DNA of 42,726 nt from Actinomycetes bacterium (GTDB lineage: Bacteria; Actinomycetota; Acidimicrobiia; Acidimicrobiales; Aldehydirespiratoraceae): positions 1 through 42,726 of the forward strand of contig JAJRXJ010000037.1 in the NCBI GenBank assembly GCA_024276355.1, read 5' to 3'. Shown here one piece after another: positions 1-8,066 of this stretch. The notes below the pieces were generated by a model that was not told the origin of the DNA, did no database searches, and saw only the letters and a list, made by a program, of their open reading frames with translations. A program made the translations under genes and the position numbers. Positions within the stretch are counted from its first letter, which is position 1. Every line of letters begins with the position of its first letter.

Positions 1-135
1 ATCACCAACGGCGGCATCGCCGACGTCGGCCTGGTGTTCGCGACGCTCGATCCACACAAGGGTCACGACGGAATCACCGCGTTCCTCGTCGACATGGCGC
101 TGCCCGGGGTGGTGCGGACGAAGATGGCCGGCATC
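1..135 (+). pseudogene. Acyl-CoA dehydrogenase, internal fragment (truncated at window edge and at a junction)
   Basis: Reading frame 1 from the first base gives ITNGGIADVGLVFAT, then GHDGITAFLVD and PGV. This is the substrate/FAD-contacting central stretch of acyl-CoA dehydrogenases (the usual pattern is ITNG..AD...VFA.t....GitaFlV....pGv). The N-terminal domain lies outside the window. The frame stays open to 543, but after about codon 45 the sequence is the reverse complement of a glycosylase gene, so the C-terminal helical domain with the catalytic Glu is missing. The similarity ends somewhere between about 100 and 140. In life the enzyme would oxidise an acyl-CoA to the 2-enoyl-CoA. I see this as a broken piece, not a working gene. 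Confidence 0.6.
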
Positions 136-381
136 GAACTCGGCCACCGCGGCAGTGTCGAAACCGGCGAACGCCGCCCGGAAGTTGTCGCGCCTGCGCA
201 GGATGGTGAGCCACGAAAGCCCCGACTGGAAACCCTCGAGGCAGATCTTCTCGAACAATCTCGTGTCGTCGACGGTGGGACGACCCCATTCGGTGTCGTG
301 ATAGTCGAGGTAGTCGCCGTCGTCGCCCGCCCACCAGCACCGGTCGATGCCGTCGGAACCGGTGCGGATCCATTCGCTCAT
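136..381 (-). pseudogene. tag: DNA-3-methyladenine glycosylase I, 5' part only
   Basis: From the ATG at 381 the product shows RCWWAGDD, YHDTEWGRP, DDTRLFEKICLEGFQSGLSW, TILRRRDNFRAAF and FDTAAVAEF. These are the N-terminal 82 residues of Tag, which removes 3-methyladenine from alkylated DNA. The Cys and the YHD.EWG zinc/base-pocket motifs are intact. After residue 82 the expected DVERLL..GIIRNR.K segment is absent; the frame stays open to base 1 but reads the antisense of an acyl-CoA dehydrogenase. Full-length Tag is about 190 residues, so more than half is lost. The start overlaps the stop of the CopD-like gene by 4 nt (ATGA), placing tag last in that minus-strand operon. Confidence 0.72.
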
Positions 382-782
382 GCGATCAACAGGACACCGA
401 CATACATGGCGGTAAGGCCACCCAGCAGAGCGAAGGCTCCGGTGATACCGCGCACGGCGGCCGAGCCGGCGTTCGAGTGGATCGCGGCTGCCCCGCCCGA
501 AGCCGCGACCAGCAGCAGTTTGATGCCGAGGGCCGCGTTGTAGCCCGATGAAACCGTGTCGAGATTGAGCTCGAACACGTTCCAAATGCCGGTTATCACC
601 GCGAGGCCGAAGAAAGGCCAGGCGATCCGGCCGAACTGGGCCGCGGCCCGACGCGGAGCCTCAGGCGAGATCTTGCGCAGCACCGGCACCAGCGATGCCA
701 TGAGCAGCTGACCTCCGACCCACACCGACGCGCCGAGGATGTGGAGGAAGATGCGGATGGATTCAAGATTGACGTCGATCAC
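378..782 (-). CDS. CopD-like four-helix membrane protein
   Basis: The 134-residue product is almost entirely hydrophobic, with four predicted membrane helices (about residues 10-30, 48-68, 82-100 and 112-132). The first helix contains HILGASVWVGGQ, the His/Trp-Gly pattern of the CopD/DUF-type integral membrane domain; the role of such small stand-alone proteins is unknown (copper or heme-related by family name only). The GTG start at 782 follows TAGGTT with a 6-nt spacer, a leaderless-promoter arrangement; the TAG of that box is also the stop codon of the gene upstream. Its own stop overlaps the tag start by 4 nt. Function uncertain. Confidence 0.75.
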   Translation of the reverse strand: MIDVNLESIRIFLHILGASVWVGGQLLMASLVPVLRKISPEAPRRAAAQFGRIAWPFFGLAVITGIWNVFELNLDTVSSGYNAALGIKLLLVAASGGAAAIHSNAGSAAVRGITGAFALLGGLTAMYVGVLLIA

Positions 783-788
783 CGGGAG

Positions 789-794
789 AACCTA
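789..794 (-). promoter_or_regulatory. -10 element TAGGTT overlapping an upstream stop codon
   Basis: TAGGTT lies 6 nt before the GTG of the CopD-like gene. Its first three bases are the TAG stop of the glutamine amidotransferase-like gene. The spacing matches leaderless actinobacterial promoters (TANNNT, 6-7 nt, start codon). No Shine-Dalgarno is seen. No clear -35 box. Confidence 0.5.
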
Positions 795-1547
795 CCCACT
801 GGCGGGAACCGCGCCGACCCGCAGCGACCGTGAGGCGACGGCGCGCTCAACGAGATCATCGAACAGCGGGTCGCCATCGGCGGGGTCGAGCAGCTCGGGA
901 TGCCACTGCACGGCCACCAGGTCGCAGCTCTCGCCCTCGATCGCCTCGACCAGACCGTCGGGTGATGTGGCCACTGTGCGCAGGCCCTCGGCGGGGATGG
1001 CCACCGACTGATGGTGGAGCGAGTTGACCACTATCGATGTGGCCCCGTAGATCCGGGCGATCCTCGATTGGGGCTCAAGTTCGATCGGATGACGATGGGC
1101 GAGAGGTTCGGTCATCTCCGCGTAGGTCGGGTGGTGGGATTGCCCCTCGGCCTGTATCTCCTGCAGCAGGCTGCCGCCCAGGGCCACGTTGGCAACCTGT
1201 ATCCCCCGGCAGATGGCGAGGATCGGCAGCCCGGCCTCGACGGCGGCGTTGAACAGAGCGATGTCGGCCTCGTCGCTGTGACGAATGGTGCCCCGTGAGC
1301 CGTCGGGCTCGGCTCCGTAGAGGGTCGGGTCGACGTCCTGTCCGCCCGTGAGGACGACCCCATCGACGAGCGGCAGGATCGCTGCCAGTTCATCCGGGCT
1401 CGGATGTGGCGCGATCAACGGCACGCCGCCGGCCCGACGCACCGCCCTGACATACGACGGGTTGATGGTCTCGAGTTCGGTCCTGGGGTCGAGCATGGTG
1501 GCGAATGTGCGCCGCCACGAGCCGAGCAGGATGACGGGTGGGGTCAC
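792..1547 (-). CDS. Class I glutamine amidotransferase-like hydrolase (peptidase C26, gamma-glutamyl-GABA hydrolase family)
   Basis: This 251-residue cytosolic protein belongs to the PuuD-type family that cleaves gamma-glutamyl bonds. Visible motifs are LTGGQDVDP (oxyanion strand, about residue 66), ICRGIQVAN with the nucleophile Cys113, VNSLHHQSV, and QWHPE with the catalytic His216 and Glu218, so the Cys-His-Glu triad is complete. Length is normal for the family. The start is a GTG or ATG-type codon at 1547, 3 nt after the stop of the amidohydrolase gene upstream, so the two are cotranscribed. The real substrate cannot be told; no polyamine (puu) genes are nearby, so a name beyond the family would be a guess. 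Confidence 0.85.
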   Translation of the reverse strand: MTPPVILLGSWRRTFATMLDPRTELETINPSYVRAVRRAGGVPLIAPHPSPDELAAILPLVDGVVLTGGQDVDPTLYGAEPDGSRGTIRHSDEADIALFNAAVEAGLPILAICRGIQVANVALGGSLLQEIQAEGQSHHPTYAEMTEPLAHRHPIELEPQSRIARIYGATSIVVNSLHHQSVAIPAEGLRTVATSPDGLVEAIEGESCDLVAVQWHPELLDPADGDPLFDDLVERAVASRSLRVGAVPASG

Positions 1548-1550
1548 CGT

Positions 1551-2729
1551 TCAGACCGCCCCGGCCAGCAATTCCATGCCGTTGGTGCGCATGATCTTCT
1601 TGATCTCGGCATCGGTGAACCCATTGAGATCGTCGACGAACGACGTGGGGTCGGCCAGACCCTCGGCATGGGGGAAGTCTGAACCGAACAGCATGTGGTC
1701 GGCTCCGATGAGATCCCGAAGGCCCAGCAGGTCGTCCTCGTAGTAGGGCGACACCCATACCTGTCGACGGAACACATCCATCGGGTCTTCGGCGAATGCG
1801 TGTTTCTGCATGCCCCAGGTCTTGCGGAACTTGCGCACCAAGGGCTGCACCCACTCCGAGCCGTTCTCGATGGTGCACACCCGGATGCCGGGGTGACGCG
1901 TGAGCACCCCCTCGGCGATCAGTGAGGCGATGGCGTCGCTGATCGGCGAATGGGTGAGCAGGCTGCGGAGCGGGCTGACCCGGAACGCCTCGAACTCGGC
2001 GTCGAGGCCCCAGTATTGATTGAGGAACCCGTAGCCCGCGTCGCCGGAGTGCATGGCCCCCACGAGGCCGGCATCGGCGATTGTCTCCCAGACGGGTTCG
2101 TGTGACGGGTGGCCCAGCGAGCGTCTGTCTCCGTTGGCACCCGCCACCGATGACGGGCGCATGTTGATGACCCGTGCACCGGCGTCGATCATCCAGTCGA
2201 GCTGCTCCAGGGCCCACGCCGGGTCGGCGAGGCTCACGTAGCCGGCCGAGAAGATCCGTCCGTCATGGGCGAAGCCCCAGTCGTCGGCCACCCATTTGTT
2301 GAACCCGGCGAACGCCGCGAGCATGGCTTCGGTGTCGGACTCCAGCGCGGTCTCCATGCCGACTCCCAACGTGGGAAACATGAAGCAGGCCTCGATGCCC
2401 TGCTGATCCATGACCTCGATTCGGGCCCGCGGATCGCGGTAGGAAGCCGGGATCAGATCCAGCTCGCCGAACGCCTCGCGCATGTCGGACTTCGCGACCT
2501 TGCCGCGGAAGTAGTCGTCGAGGCAGCCGGGCCTGGCGATCGGATCGAACGTGGGGTTGGGGATGAAACGGTTTATCCGTCCACCCACGAGAAGCCGGCG
2601 CCGCCCGTCGACGTCGGCCCATTGCATGCAGCGCTTGCGCATCTTCGGGTCGACATGTCGGATGAACGCGTCTTCGGCCTCGTAGTAGTGGTTGTCGGCG
2701 TCGAAGGCCTTGTAGTCGAGCTGGGGCAT
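1551..2729 (-). CDS. Metal-dependent amidohydrolase (amidohydrolase-2 / ACMSD-like family)
   Basis: The 392-residue product fits the TIM-barrel amidohydrolase-2 family. It opens with FDADNHYYE, supplying the D-x-x-H type metal-binding strand, continues with MHSGDAGY (metal His) and ends with FGSDFPHAEGL, whose Asp is the usual catalytic metal ligand near the C terminus. Such actinobacterial proteins are decarboxylases or hydrolases of aromatic or lipid-derived acids; the substrate is unknown here. The longer frame begins at 2771, but I prefer the ATG at 2729 because TATTGT sits exactly 6 nt upstream (leaderless start) and the family begins at this point. It heads the operon running to tag. 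Confidence 0.85.
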   Translation of the reverse strand: MPQLDYKAFDADNHYYEAEDAFIRHVDPKMRKRCMQWADVDGRRRLLVGGRINRFIPNPTFDPIARPGCLDDYFRGKVAKSDMREAFGELDLIPASYRDPRARIEVMDQQGIEACFMFPTLGVGMETALESDTEAMLAAFAGFNKWVADDWGFAHDGRIFSAGYVSLADPAWALEQLDWMIDAGARVINMRPSSVAGANGDRRSLGHPSHEPVWETIADAGLVGAMHSGDAGYGFLNQYWGLDAEFEAFRVSPLRSLLTHSPISDAIASLIAEGVLTRHPGIRVCTIENGSEWVQPLVRKFRKTWGMQKHAFAEDPMDVFRRQVWVSPYYEDDLLGLRDLIGADHMLFGSDFPHAEGLADPTSFVDDLNGFTDAEIKKIMRTNGMELLAGAV

Positions 2730-2792
2730 GGCCGCACAATAGATGGGCCGGTGCACTTCTGGCGATCCCATCGGGTGGCCTACCTTGTGAGC
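2730..2792. promoter_or_regulatory. Divergent leaderless promoter pair
   Basis: This 63-bp gap separates the amidohydrolase (-) from the M20 peptidase (+). On the minus strand TATTGT (2741-2736) is followed by 6 nt and the ATG at 2729. On the plus strand TACCTT (2781-2786) is followed by 6 nt and the ATG at 2793. Neither gene has a Shine-Dalgarno. The two -10 boxes point away from each other with about 40 bp between them, so one regulator could act on both. Confidence 0.6.
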
Positions 2793-3995
2793 ATGACGAT
2801 CACCGATACCGATTCGATCAAGGCCATCCGCGAAGAACTCTCACACGATCTCGACAATATGGTGGCGCTGCGGCGCGAGATCCACCGAGAACCCGAACTG
2901 GGAATCTCCAACCCGCTCACCCGTGACCGCATCGTCTCGGCCATCGCCGACCTGCCTCTCGAGGTCAGCCTCGGGTCGGGCGAGATCACCTCGGTGGTGG
3001 CCGATCTCAAGTGTGGTGATGGCCCGACCGTGTTGCTCCGGGCCGACACCGACGCGTTGCCCATGACCGAGGAAAGCGGCCTCGACTTCTCGTCGACCAT
3101 CGATGGGCGGGCCCACGCGTGCGGACACGATGCCCACGTGGCCATGCTCGTCGGCGCGGCCCGGGTGTTGAGTTCGATGCGCACCGAGATGAACGGCACG
3201 GTGAGGTTCATGTTCCAGCCCGGCGAGGAGGGCGGCGGCGGAGCAAAGATCATGGTCGACGACGGGGTGCTCGACGGCGTCGACTCCGCATACGCGTTGC
3301 ACATATCCCCCAACATCCCGAGCGGCTACCTGGCATCCAGGCCGGGCCCGTTCATGGCTTCGGCCGACGAATTCGAGGTGACCATCCGAGGCAAGGGCGG
3401 CCACGCGTCGACACCGCACTTCGCCGTTGATCCGGTCACCGCCGCAGCGCATGTGATCACATCGATCCAGACCATGGTGACCCGCGAGATACACGCCTTC
3501 GATCCGGCCGTCATCACCATCGCCAAGGTTTCGGCCGGTACCACCACCAACGTGATACCGGAGACCGCGGTGTTGTCGGGCACCATCCGGGCCATCTCGG
3601 CATCCACCCGAGCCCAGGTCCACGAGATCCTGCCCCGTGTCGTGACCGGCGTTGCCGAAGCCCACGGAACCACCGCCGAATTCAGGTTGCGCAAGGGCTA
3701 CCCGGTCACTGTGAACCACGCCTCATCGGTCGACCTCGTGGCCGGCGTCGCCCGGCAAACCCTGGGCAAGAGCAAGTACATCGAGCTGCCGGCTCCGGTC
3801 ATGGGCGCCGAGGATTTCTCCTACGTACTCGAGCAGGTGCCGGGAGCCATGAGCTTCCTCGGAGTGTGCCCCGACGGCATCGCCGACTCGCTGAGCGCGC
3901 CGGCATGTCACTCCAACAAGATGGTTCTCAACGAATTGGCCATGTCCGACGGAGCCGCCATTCACGTGATGACCGCACTCGCAGCTCTGGGTTGA
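2793..3995 (+). CDS. M20-family amidohydrolase (N-acyl-amino-acid / hippurate hydrolase type)
   Basis: The 400-residue protein carries the complete M20D signature: LRADTDALPM, HACGHDAHVAML (metal-binding His/Asp), FQPGEEGGGG (catalytic and metal Glu), GKGGHAS (dimerisation-domain His), MGAEDFSY (metal Glu) and the closing CHSN(K) segment with a metal His. It should hydrolyse an N-acyl or N-carbamoyl amino acid in the cytosol; the acyl specificity cannot be read. The ATG at 2793 is chosen because TACCTT ends 6 nt before it and because the frame upstream is antisense to the amidohydrolase. It is divergently transcribed from the amidohydrolase and ends facing the Nudix gene. Confidence 0.9.
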   Translation: MTITDTDSIKAIREELSHDLDNMVALRREIHREPELGISNPLTRDRIVSAIADLPLEVSLGSGEITSVVADLKCGDGPTVLLRADTDALPMTEESGLDFSSTIDGRAHACGHDAHVAMLVGAARVLSSMRTEMNGTVRFMFQPGEEGGGGAKIMVDDGVLDGVDSAYALHISPNIPSGYLASRPGPFMASADEFEVTIRGKGGHASTPHFAVDPVTAAAHVITSIQTMVTREIHAFDPAVITIAKVSAGTTTNVIPETAVLSGTIRAISASTRAQVHEILPRVVTGVAEAHGTTAEFRLRKGYPVTVNHASSVDLVAGVARQTLGKSKYIELPAPVMGAEDFSYVLEQVPGAMSFLGVCPDGIADSLSAPACHSNKMVLNELAMSDGAAIHVMTALAALG

Positions 3996-4054
3996 GGCCT
4001 GACGGAGGCTGAACCGGCGGCGGGTTGCCCACCGGAACCATGGTCCAAAACGGT

Positions 4055-4092
4055 CGAGGCCCGGTTGACGCTGCCACATCAACCGAGCCTCG
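4055..4092. terminator. Strong inverted repeat in a convergent intergenic region
   Basis: Arms CGAGGC-C-CGGTTGA (4055-4068) and TCAACCG-A-GCCTCG (4079-4092) pair over 13 bp with one C/A mismatch and a 10-nt loop. It lies 60 bp after the M20 stop and faces the Nudix gene, so a two-way terminator is the simplest reading. There is no T-tract on either side, so intrinsic termination is not certain. Confidence 0.5.
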
Positions 4093-4107
4093 TATCCCTG
4101 GAGGGGG

Positions 4108-4128
4108 ATGGAGGCATTGAGCCTCCGT
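4108..4128. terminator. Second hairpin in the same convergent gap
   Basis: GGAGGC-ATTGA-GCCTCC (4110-4126) pairs perfectly over 6 bp, extended by one G-T and one A-T pair at the base. It follows the first hairpin by 15 nt. No T-run follows on either strand. Confidence 0.4.
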
Positions 4129-4135
4129 GGCTATC

Positions 4136-4156
4136 TCTTGGGCCCTGCGCCCGAGA
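4136..4156. terminator. Third hairpin in the same convergent gap
   Basis: TCTTGGGC (4136-4143) and GCCCGAGA (4149-4156) pair over 8 bp with one G-T pair and a CCTGC loop. With the two preceding stems it makes a run of three hairpins in about 100 nt. The rest of the gap (4157-4266) is lower in GC and shows no gene. Confidence 0.4.
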
Positions 4157-4266
4157 TTCACCTAACCCACCGAGAACATAGACCAAGTCCGTCAAAGAAT
4201 CGAAACGAACCTGCAACATTTCGGGAAACATCGCATGAATTGTTGGTTGGCGACGTTTTCGGGGCG

Positions 4267-4902
4267 TCAAAAGCCCACCCAGCCGGCGCGGTTCGTGTCG
4301 GTGTGGTTACGTTCCGCGGCCGCGAGAACGGCATCAGCCGACGAATATCGCGCCAACCTCTCCAAGAATCGGATGGTTGGGGAGATGGCGTTGAGCGAGC
4401 CCGAAGCGATCTCATCGAGAATCTCGAGGGGTCTCCCCCACCACGCATCGGTGATCTCCAGTCTGTCGGGTACCACCTCACCGCCGCGGTAGCGGGCGAG
4501 AAAGAAACGGGTGTCGTAGCGCCGTGGTGCCCCGGTCGGGGTGATCCACCATCCGGCGTGGGGGAAGTCTTCCGACCGGCAGGGAATGCCTCCGCCCACC
4601 CAGAGTCCAACCTCCTCGAATGTCTCGCGTAGACCGGCATGAAGAAACGCGGCCGCCTCGGCCGGTGACAGGCCGGGGGCCGAAGCCGATGGCACCACCT
4701 GGCGAGCCTTGGCCGAGCGGTCGCCGTCGTCGACTGCTCCCCCCGGAAAAACCACCATTCCCGGGACGAAACCCGAGCTGCGTCTCCGGCGTCCGATCAG
4801 CACTTGGAGCTCGGGGCGGTCGTCGACGACAAGAATCGACGCCGCCTGCCTGATCGGAACACGGTCAGGGGGCACGGCGCGTTCAGGTGTCGTAGAACTC
4901 AC
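4267..4902 (-). CDS. Nudix hydrolase (NUDT7/19-like, possible acyl-CoA or CoA diphosphatase)
   Basis: The 211-residue product contains FVPGMVVFPGGAVD followed, after an insertion of roughly 30 residues, by GLRETFEEVGLWVG, i.e. the REx2EExG core of the Nudix box with the metal-binding Glu residues. The long gap between PGG and RETFEEVG is typical of the NUDT19/CoA-diphosphatase-like branch, so a CoA or acyl-CoA pyrophosphate substrate is plausible but not shown. The GTG at 4902 would overlap the SDR gene by 20 nt; a start slightly further in is possible. It is the last gene of the MaoC-EthD-lipoprotein-SDR operon and ends facing the M20 gene. Confidence 0.8.
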   Translation of the reverse strand: MSSTTPERAVPPDRVPIRQAASILVVDDRPELQVLIGRRRRSSGFVPGMVVFPGGAVDDGDRSAKARQVVPSASAPGLSPAEAAAFLHAGLRETFEEVGLWVGGGIPCRSEDFPHAGWWITPTGAPRRYDTRFFLARYRGGEVVPDRLEITDAWWGRPLEILDEIASGSLNAISPTIRFLERLARYSSADAVLAAAERNHTDTNRAGWVGF

Positions 4903-5671
4903 CGGCGTTCACGAGCAGGCGCTGCCCGGTGATCATGCGGGCCCGATCGGAGGTGAAAAAGATGGCGGCCTCGGCCACATCGCTGTCGGTGGGCATGCGC
5001 CGCAACGCCATCGACTGGGCGATTTCGTCGCGCACCTCGTCGGCGGTGATACCCCGTTGACCGGCCTGCCAATTGCAGTAGAGCTCGACATTGGGCCCCC
5101 ACATCCAAGTGGGGACCACGGTGTTGACCCTGATGCCCCTGGGTCCAAGTTCCTCGGCCATGTCGCGGGCTGCCGAGAGCAGCGCCGACTTGGCGGCTGC
5201 GTAGGCCGACTGCGGAAGCAGACCGACAGGCTTCAGCGACGCCTGTGAGCCGATGATCACGATCGAGCCGCCGCCACCGACCTCGAGCGCCGGAACCGAG
5301 GCCCGCACAACATGGAGGGTTCCGAGCACATTGACCTCGAGATTCTTGAGCCAGGCGTCGTCATCGAGTTGGTCGAAACCTCCGTGGAGGGTGTCGAGAG
5401 CAGCCACGCTGATCACCGCATCGACCCCACCGAAATTCTCGATCCCGGCAGCCACCGCTGCCTCCACCTGGCCCTGGTCTCCGATGTCGGCCACGCGGGC
5501 GATCAGTCGATCGCCTGTCGGGTCGAGCCGCTCGGCGGTAGCCGCGAGACGCTCGGCGTTGCGGGCCGTGATGACCACGTTGGCCCCGTCGCGCAGCGCC
5601 AGGGCGGCACACCTCCCGCCGAGTCCGGGGCCGACCCCCGAAACCATCACTGTCTTGCCTTCGAGGATCAT
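4883..5671 (-). CDS. Short-chain dehydrogenase/reductase (SDR)
   Basis: This 262-residue SDR shows the NAD(P)-binding VSGVGPGLG near residue 10, DIGDQ for the adenine pocket, the IIGSQAS catalytic Ser strand and YAAAKSALL with the catalytic Tyr and Lys, then the RVNTVVP strand and GQRLLVNAG near the end. It is a complete classical SDR that should interconvert an alcohol and a ketone, perhaps a 3-hydroxyacyl type given its neighbours. The ATG at 5671 overlaps the stop of the lipoprotein gene by 4 nt (ATGA), so translation is coupled. Its 3' end overlaps the Nudix start. Confidence 0.9.
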   Translation of the reverse strand: MILEGKTVMVSGVGPGLGGRCAALALRDGANVVITARNAERLAATAERLDPTGDRLIARVADIGDQGQVEAAVAAGIENFGGVDAVISVAALDTLHGGFDQLDDDAWLKNLEVNVLGTLHVVRASVPALEVGGGGSIVIIGSQASLKPVGLLPQSAYAAAKSALLSAARDMAEELGPRGIRVNTVVPTWMWGPNVELYCNWQAGQRGITADEVRDEIAQSMALRRMPTDSDVAEAAIFFTSDRARMITGQRLLVNAGEFYDT

Positions 5672-7221
5672 GGACCACTCCAATCGATCGATGCCGGCTG
5701 GGCGGCGCATGAGGTGTCGAGTGCCCGCCCAGGATCCGACACGAACGCCAACACGATGTCGCCGATGCAATCGCTGCCGTACCAGATTCCGTGGCCCCGC
5801 CCGGGCTGTTCGACCACCACCGAGTTGGCCAGATGCTCCGCGGCGGATCTTGCATAGTCGGCAGGGGTGATCGGATCAAAACCCCCGGCCAGCAACAGCG
5901 CGGGAATGGCGCTCTCGACCGGGCTGCCCTGCTCGGCGGGGGCCGACCCGACGATCCCCCATGGGTCGCAGACCTCCGAGGTCGGCGGCGAGGCGATCAC
6001 CGAGGCGAATTCGCTCATTGAGTCGGGCGGGCCGGTGGTGAACGGGGCCCGATCATGGCACTGGACGGCGAAGTAGGTTCCCTCATCGGTGGCACTCGCC
6101 GAACTCGATTCGATGAGGCTGCCCACACGAGCTGCCCAGCGGGCCACGGCGTCGTCGCGACGATCCAGGCCGGCCAGCATCCAAGGGATGTAGGTGGCTT
6201 CGGTGTCGCCGTAGAGCATCAAGAAGGTGAACACCGCCAAGCGTTGACCATCAAGGAGGGTCTCCGGCACTCCGTCCTGGGCGGCGACCCGGATCGGGTC
6301 GGCGTCGAGTTCGCCGATCAGACGATCAAGTGTGGCCGACACACCGTCGATCAGAGTGCTGCACCCGGGATCGGCGGCACAGGCCGAGTCGATCGCACCG
6401 ATGGACCGGTCGGCCGAGAAGGCGATGGCCTTGTCGACATCCAGGTCGGGTGGATACACGCCATCGAGAACCGCGCCCACCAGGCCGCTGGCCGATCGGC
6501 GCAACAGCTCGAGCCCAATGGTGGTGCCGTAGCTCACGCCGTAGACCACCCAGCGGTCGTGCTCCAGCCCGGCCATCACCGCCTCGACATCGGCGGCCAG
6601 CGAGGCGGTGTTGGTGAACGAGAGCGCGCTGGTCCGAGCGAACCTGCTCGCACAATCCTCATAGGCCTTCAACTCACGGTCGAGGGCTCGGTCGCTGGGC
6701 TTGGCGAGCAGATCGATGCTGAGCTCGTCGAGCTCGGAGCAGTCGAACACGACCGGGCCGAATCCGGTTCCCCGCTGGTCTATGAAGACCTGTGTGAACT
6801 CGCGTTGCGGGAACCAACCGGCCATGTCGGAGCTGGCTCCACCTGGGCCACCCTGGAGAACCGCCACCGGAGTGTCGAATCCGGGGTCGGATCCCTCCAT
6901 CACCAGAAATGAGATTGTGATCATTCGACCGGTCGGGTCGGACGGATCAAGGGGTACTTCGGCCAAGCCGCACGACATCGCCGATCCGCGCAGGGAACTT
7001 GGGCAGCTCTCCGGTCTGATCTTCGCGATCGAGGAGACCGTCGGGGGCGGCGGATTGCCGGACCGCGTGGATGCGGGGACCGACGGTGTCGACCCGGCTT
7101 GGGTGGTAGAGGTGATGGCATCGCGCTGCGCCCGATCGAGCGAATCGAAAACACTCGAATCCGAGCAGGCAGCAGCGACAAGAACAGCCGCCAGGGCCAC
7201 CGCCACCACCCGCCGGCTCAC
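5668..7221 (-). CDS. Secreted lipoprotein alpha/beta hydrolase (TAP-like, peptidase S33 family)
   Basis: The 517-residue protein starts with a lipoprotein signal (MSRRVVAVALAAVLVAAAC; lipobox Cys19) and a Thr/Pro-rich linker, so it is exported and lipid-anchored. The hydrolase domain has LQGGPGG (oxyanion hole, about 122), FIDQRGTG, the nucleophile elbow GVSYG with Ser230, GGFDP with Asp449 and GRGHG with His477, a full Ser-Asp-His triad. The family includes tripeptidyl aminopeptidases and esterases that release small molecules outside the cell. The GTG start at 7221 overlaps the stop of the EthD-like gene (GTGA), and its stop overlaps the SDR start. Longer frames upstream are shadows of the EthD-like gene. 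Confidence 0.9.
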   Translation of the reverse strand: MSRRVVAVALAAVLVAAACSDSSVFDSLDRAQRDAITSTTQAGSTPSVPASTRSGNPPPPTVSSIAKIRPESCPSSLRGSAMSCGLAEVPLDPSDPTGRMITISFLVMEGSDPGFDTPVAVLQGGPGGASSDMAGWFPQREFTQVFIDQRGTGFGPVVFDCSELDELSIDLLAKPSDRALDRELKAYEDCASRFARTSALSFTNTASLAADVEAVMAGLEHDRWVVYGVSYGTTIGLELLRRSASGLVGAVLDGVYPPDLDVDKAIAFSADRSIGAIDSACAADPGCSTLIDGVSATLDRLIGELDADPIRVAAQDGVPETLLDGQRLAVFTFLMLYGDTEATYIPWMLAGLDRRDDAVARWAARVGSLIESSSASATDEGTYFAVQCHDRAPFTTGPPDSMSEFASVIASPPTSEVCDPWGIVGSAPAEQGSPVESAIPALLLAGGFDPITPADYARSAAEHLANSVVVEQPGRGHGIWYGSDCIGDIVLAFVSDPGRALDTSCAAQPASIDWSGP

Positions 7222-8036
7222 CAAAGCTGATCGGTGTAGATATCGGTGCCCACGATCGTCGGGATGAACGGCGCCGCGAACACCACCGTACCCAAGCCCG
7301 ATTGGGCCAAGTTGTCGGCGTAGGTTCGGAAACGATCCCACACTGTGGTGGGCTCGACGTCGAGGAAGAACATCTGGAGACTGCGCTCCGGGCCGCCGGG
7401 CGGCATACCGAGATCCATTGGGGCGTTGGCGGTGTCGTCGGAACCCATGTCCTGGTATTTCCACGACACCATGCTGGCCACGCCACCACCGGTTTCGGTG
7501 TCGGGGGTCATGAGAGCCGGAAGCGCCACGTCGGAGAGATGAGCGTCGAGATCGCCCTGTTGGACACCATCGGTCCGGTCGACAGCCACCACTGCCAGTC
7601 CCTTGTAGGGGTGATCGAGAGCGAGTTCTATCGGCACGGGATCGGGATCGCGGTATTCGGCTGATGGCTGCTCGAGCAGCACCGTGTGGGCGTGGACCCG
7701 ATTCGAGAAACCACGGCCGGACTTGTAGAGATCGATCACCTGATCGACAGCCCACTTGAAATGGTCGCCGTGCTTGCCTTCGAGCACCCAGTAGACGGCC
7801 AGGTACGAGCCCTTGTCGACGGGCGAGGCCACCGGGGTGTCGCCGGCCGGAAAGCGAAGATCCTTCAGACCTCGGGTGGCGACCCAACGCTTGCCGGCGA
7901 ACAGCCACGGCCCGACCATGCACCCGGCGTAGAAATGGTCGCGTTCGTACCAACGGTTGTATTCGACCTCGTAGCCGGGTTCGGGGTCGACCATCGTGAA
8001 CAACATGCTGCCCACCCGGATCGGATAATCGTTCAC
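7218..8036 (-). CDS. Uncharacterised EthD / dimeric alpha-beta-barrel-like protein
   Basis: The 272-residue product begins with a strand-loop-helix stretch containing EVEYNRWYERDHFYAGCMVG, which resembles the YNrWY..dH pattern of EthD-type ferredoxin-like barrels. The middle and C-terminal parts (from about residue 130) read like a second copy of the fold but lack the same motif. I cannot assign a reaction. A Shine-Dalgarno-like GGAG lies about 11 nt before the GTG at 8036. It sits between a MaoC hydratase and a secreted esterase and shares a 4-nt overlap with the latter, so it likely works in the same catabolic pathway. Confidence 0.65.
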   Translation of the reverse strand: MNDYPIRVGSMLFTMVDPEPGYEVEYNRWYERDHFYAGCMVGPWLFAGKRWVATRGLKDLRFPAGDTPVASPVDKGSYLAVYWVLEGKHGDHFKWAVDQVIDLYKSGRGFSNRVHAHTVLLEQPSAEYRDPDPVPIELALDHPYKGLAVVAVDRTDGVQQGDLDAHLSDVALPALMTPDTETGGGVASMVSWKYQDMGSDDTANAPMDLGMPPGGPERSLQMFFLDVEPTTVWDRFRTYADNLAQSGLGTVVFAAPFIPTIVGTDIYTDQLW

Positions 8037-8066
8037 CTGACCGCTCCGTTCATCGCCTTGCGCCGG

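Noticed and set aside
2265-2792. An N-terminal extension of the M20 peptidase
   Set aside because: It is antisense to the amidohydrolase; the M20 family starts at 2793 with a -10 box 6 nt upstream.
4055-4160. A tRNA or known small RNA in the M20-Nudix gap
   Set aside because: The three hairpins do not form a cloverleaf; no TTC loop or anticodon stem is in place, and no signal-recognition or tmRNA-like motif is seen.
5668-7953. A 761-codon open frame on the minus strand
   Set aside because: Only its C-terminal 517 codons form a gene (lipoprotein hydrolase). The upstream part is an out-of-frame shadow of the EthD-like gene, which overlaps it properly with GTGA at 7221.
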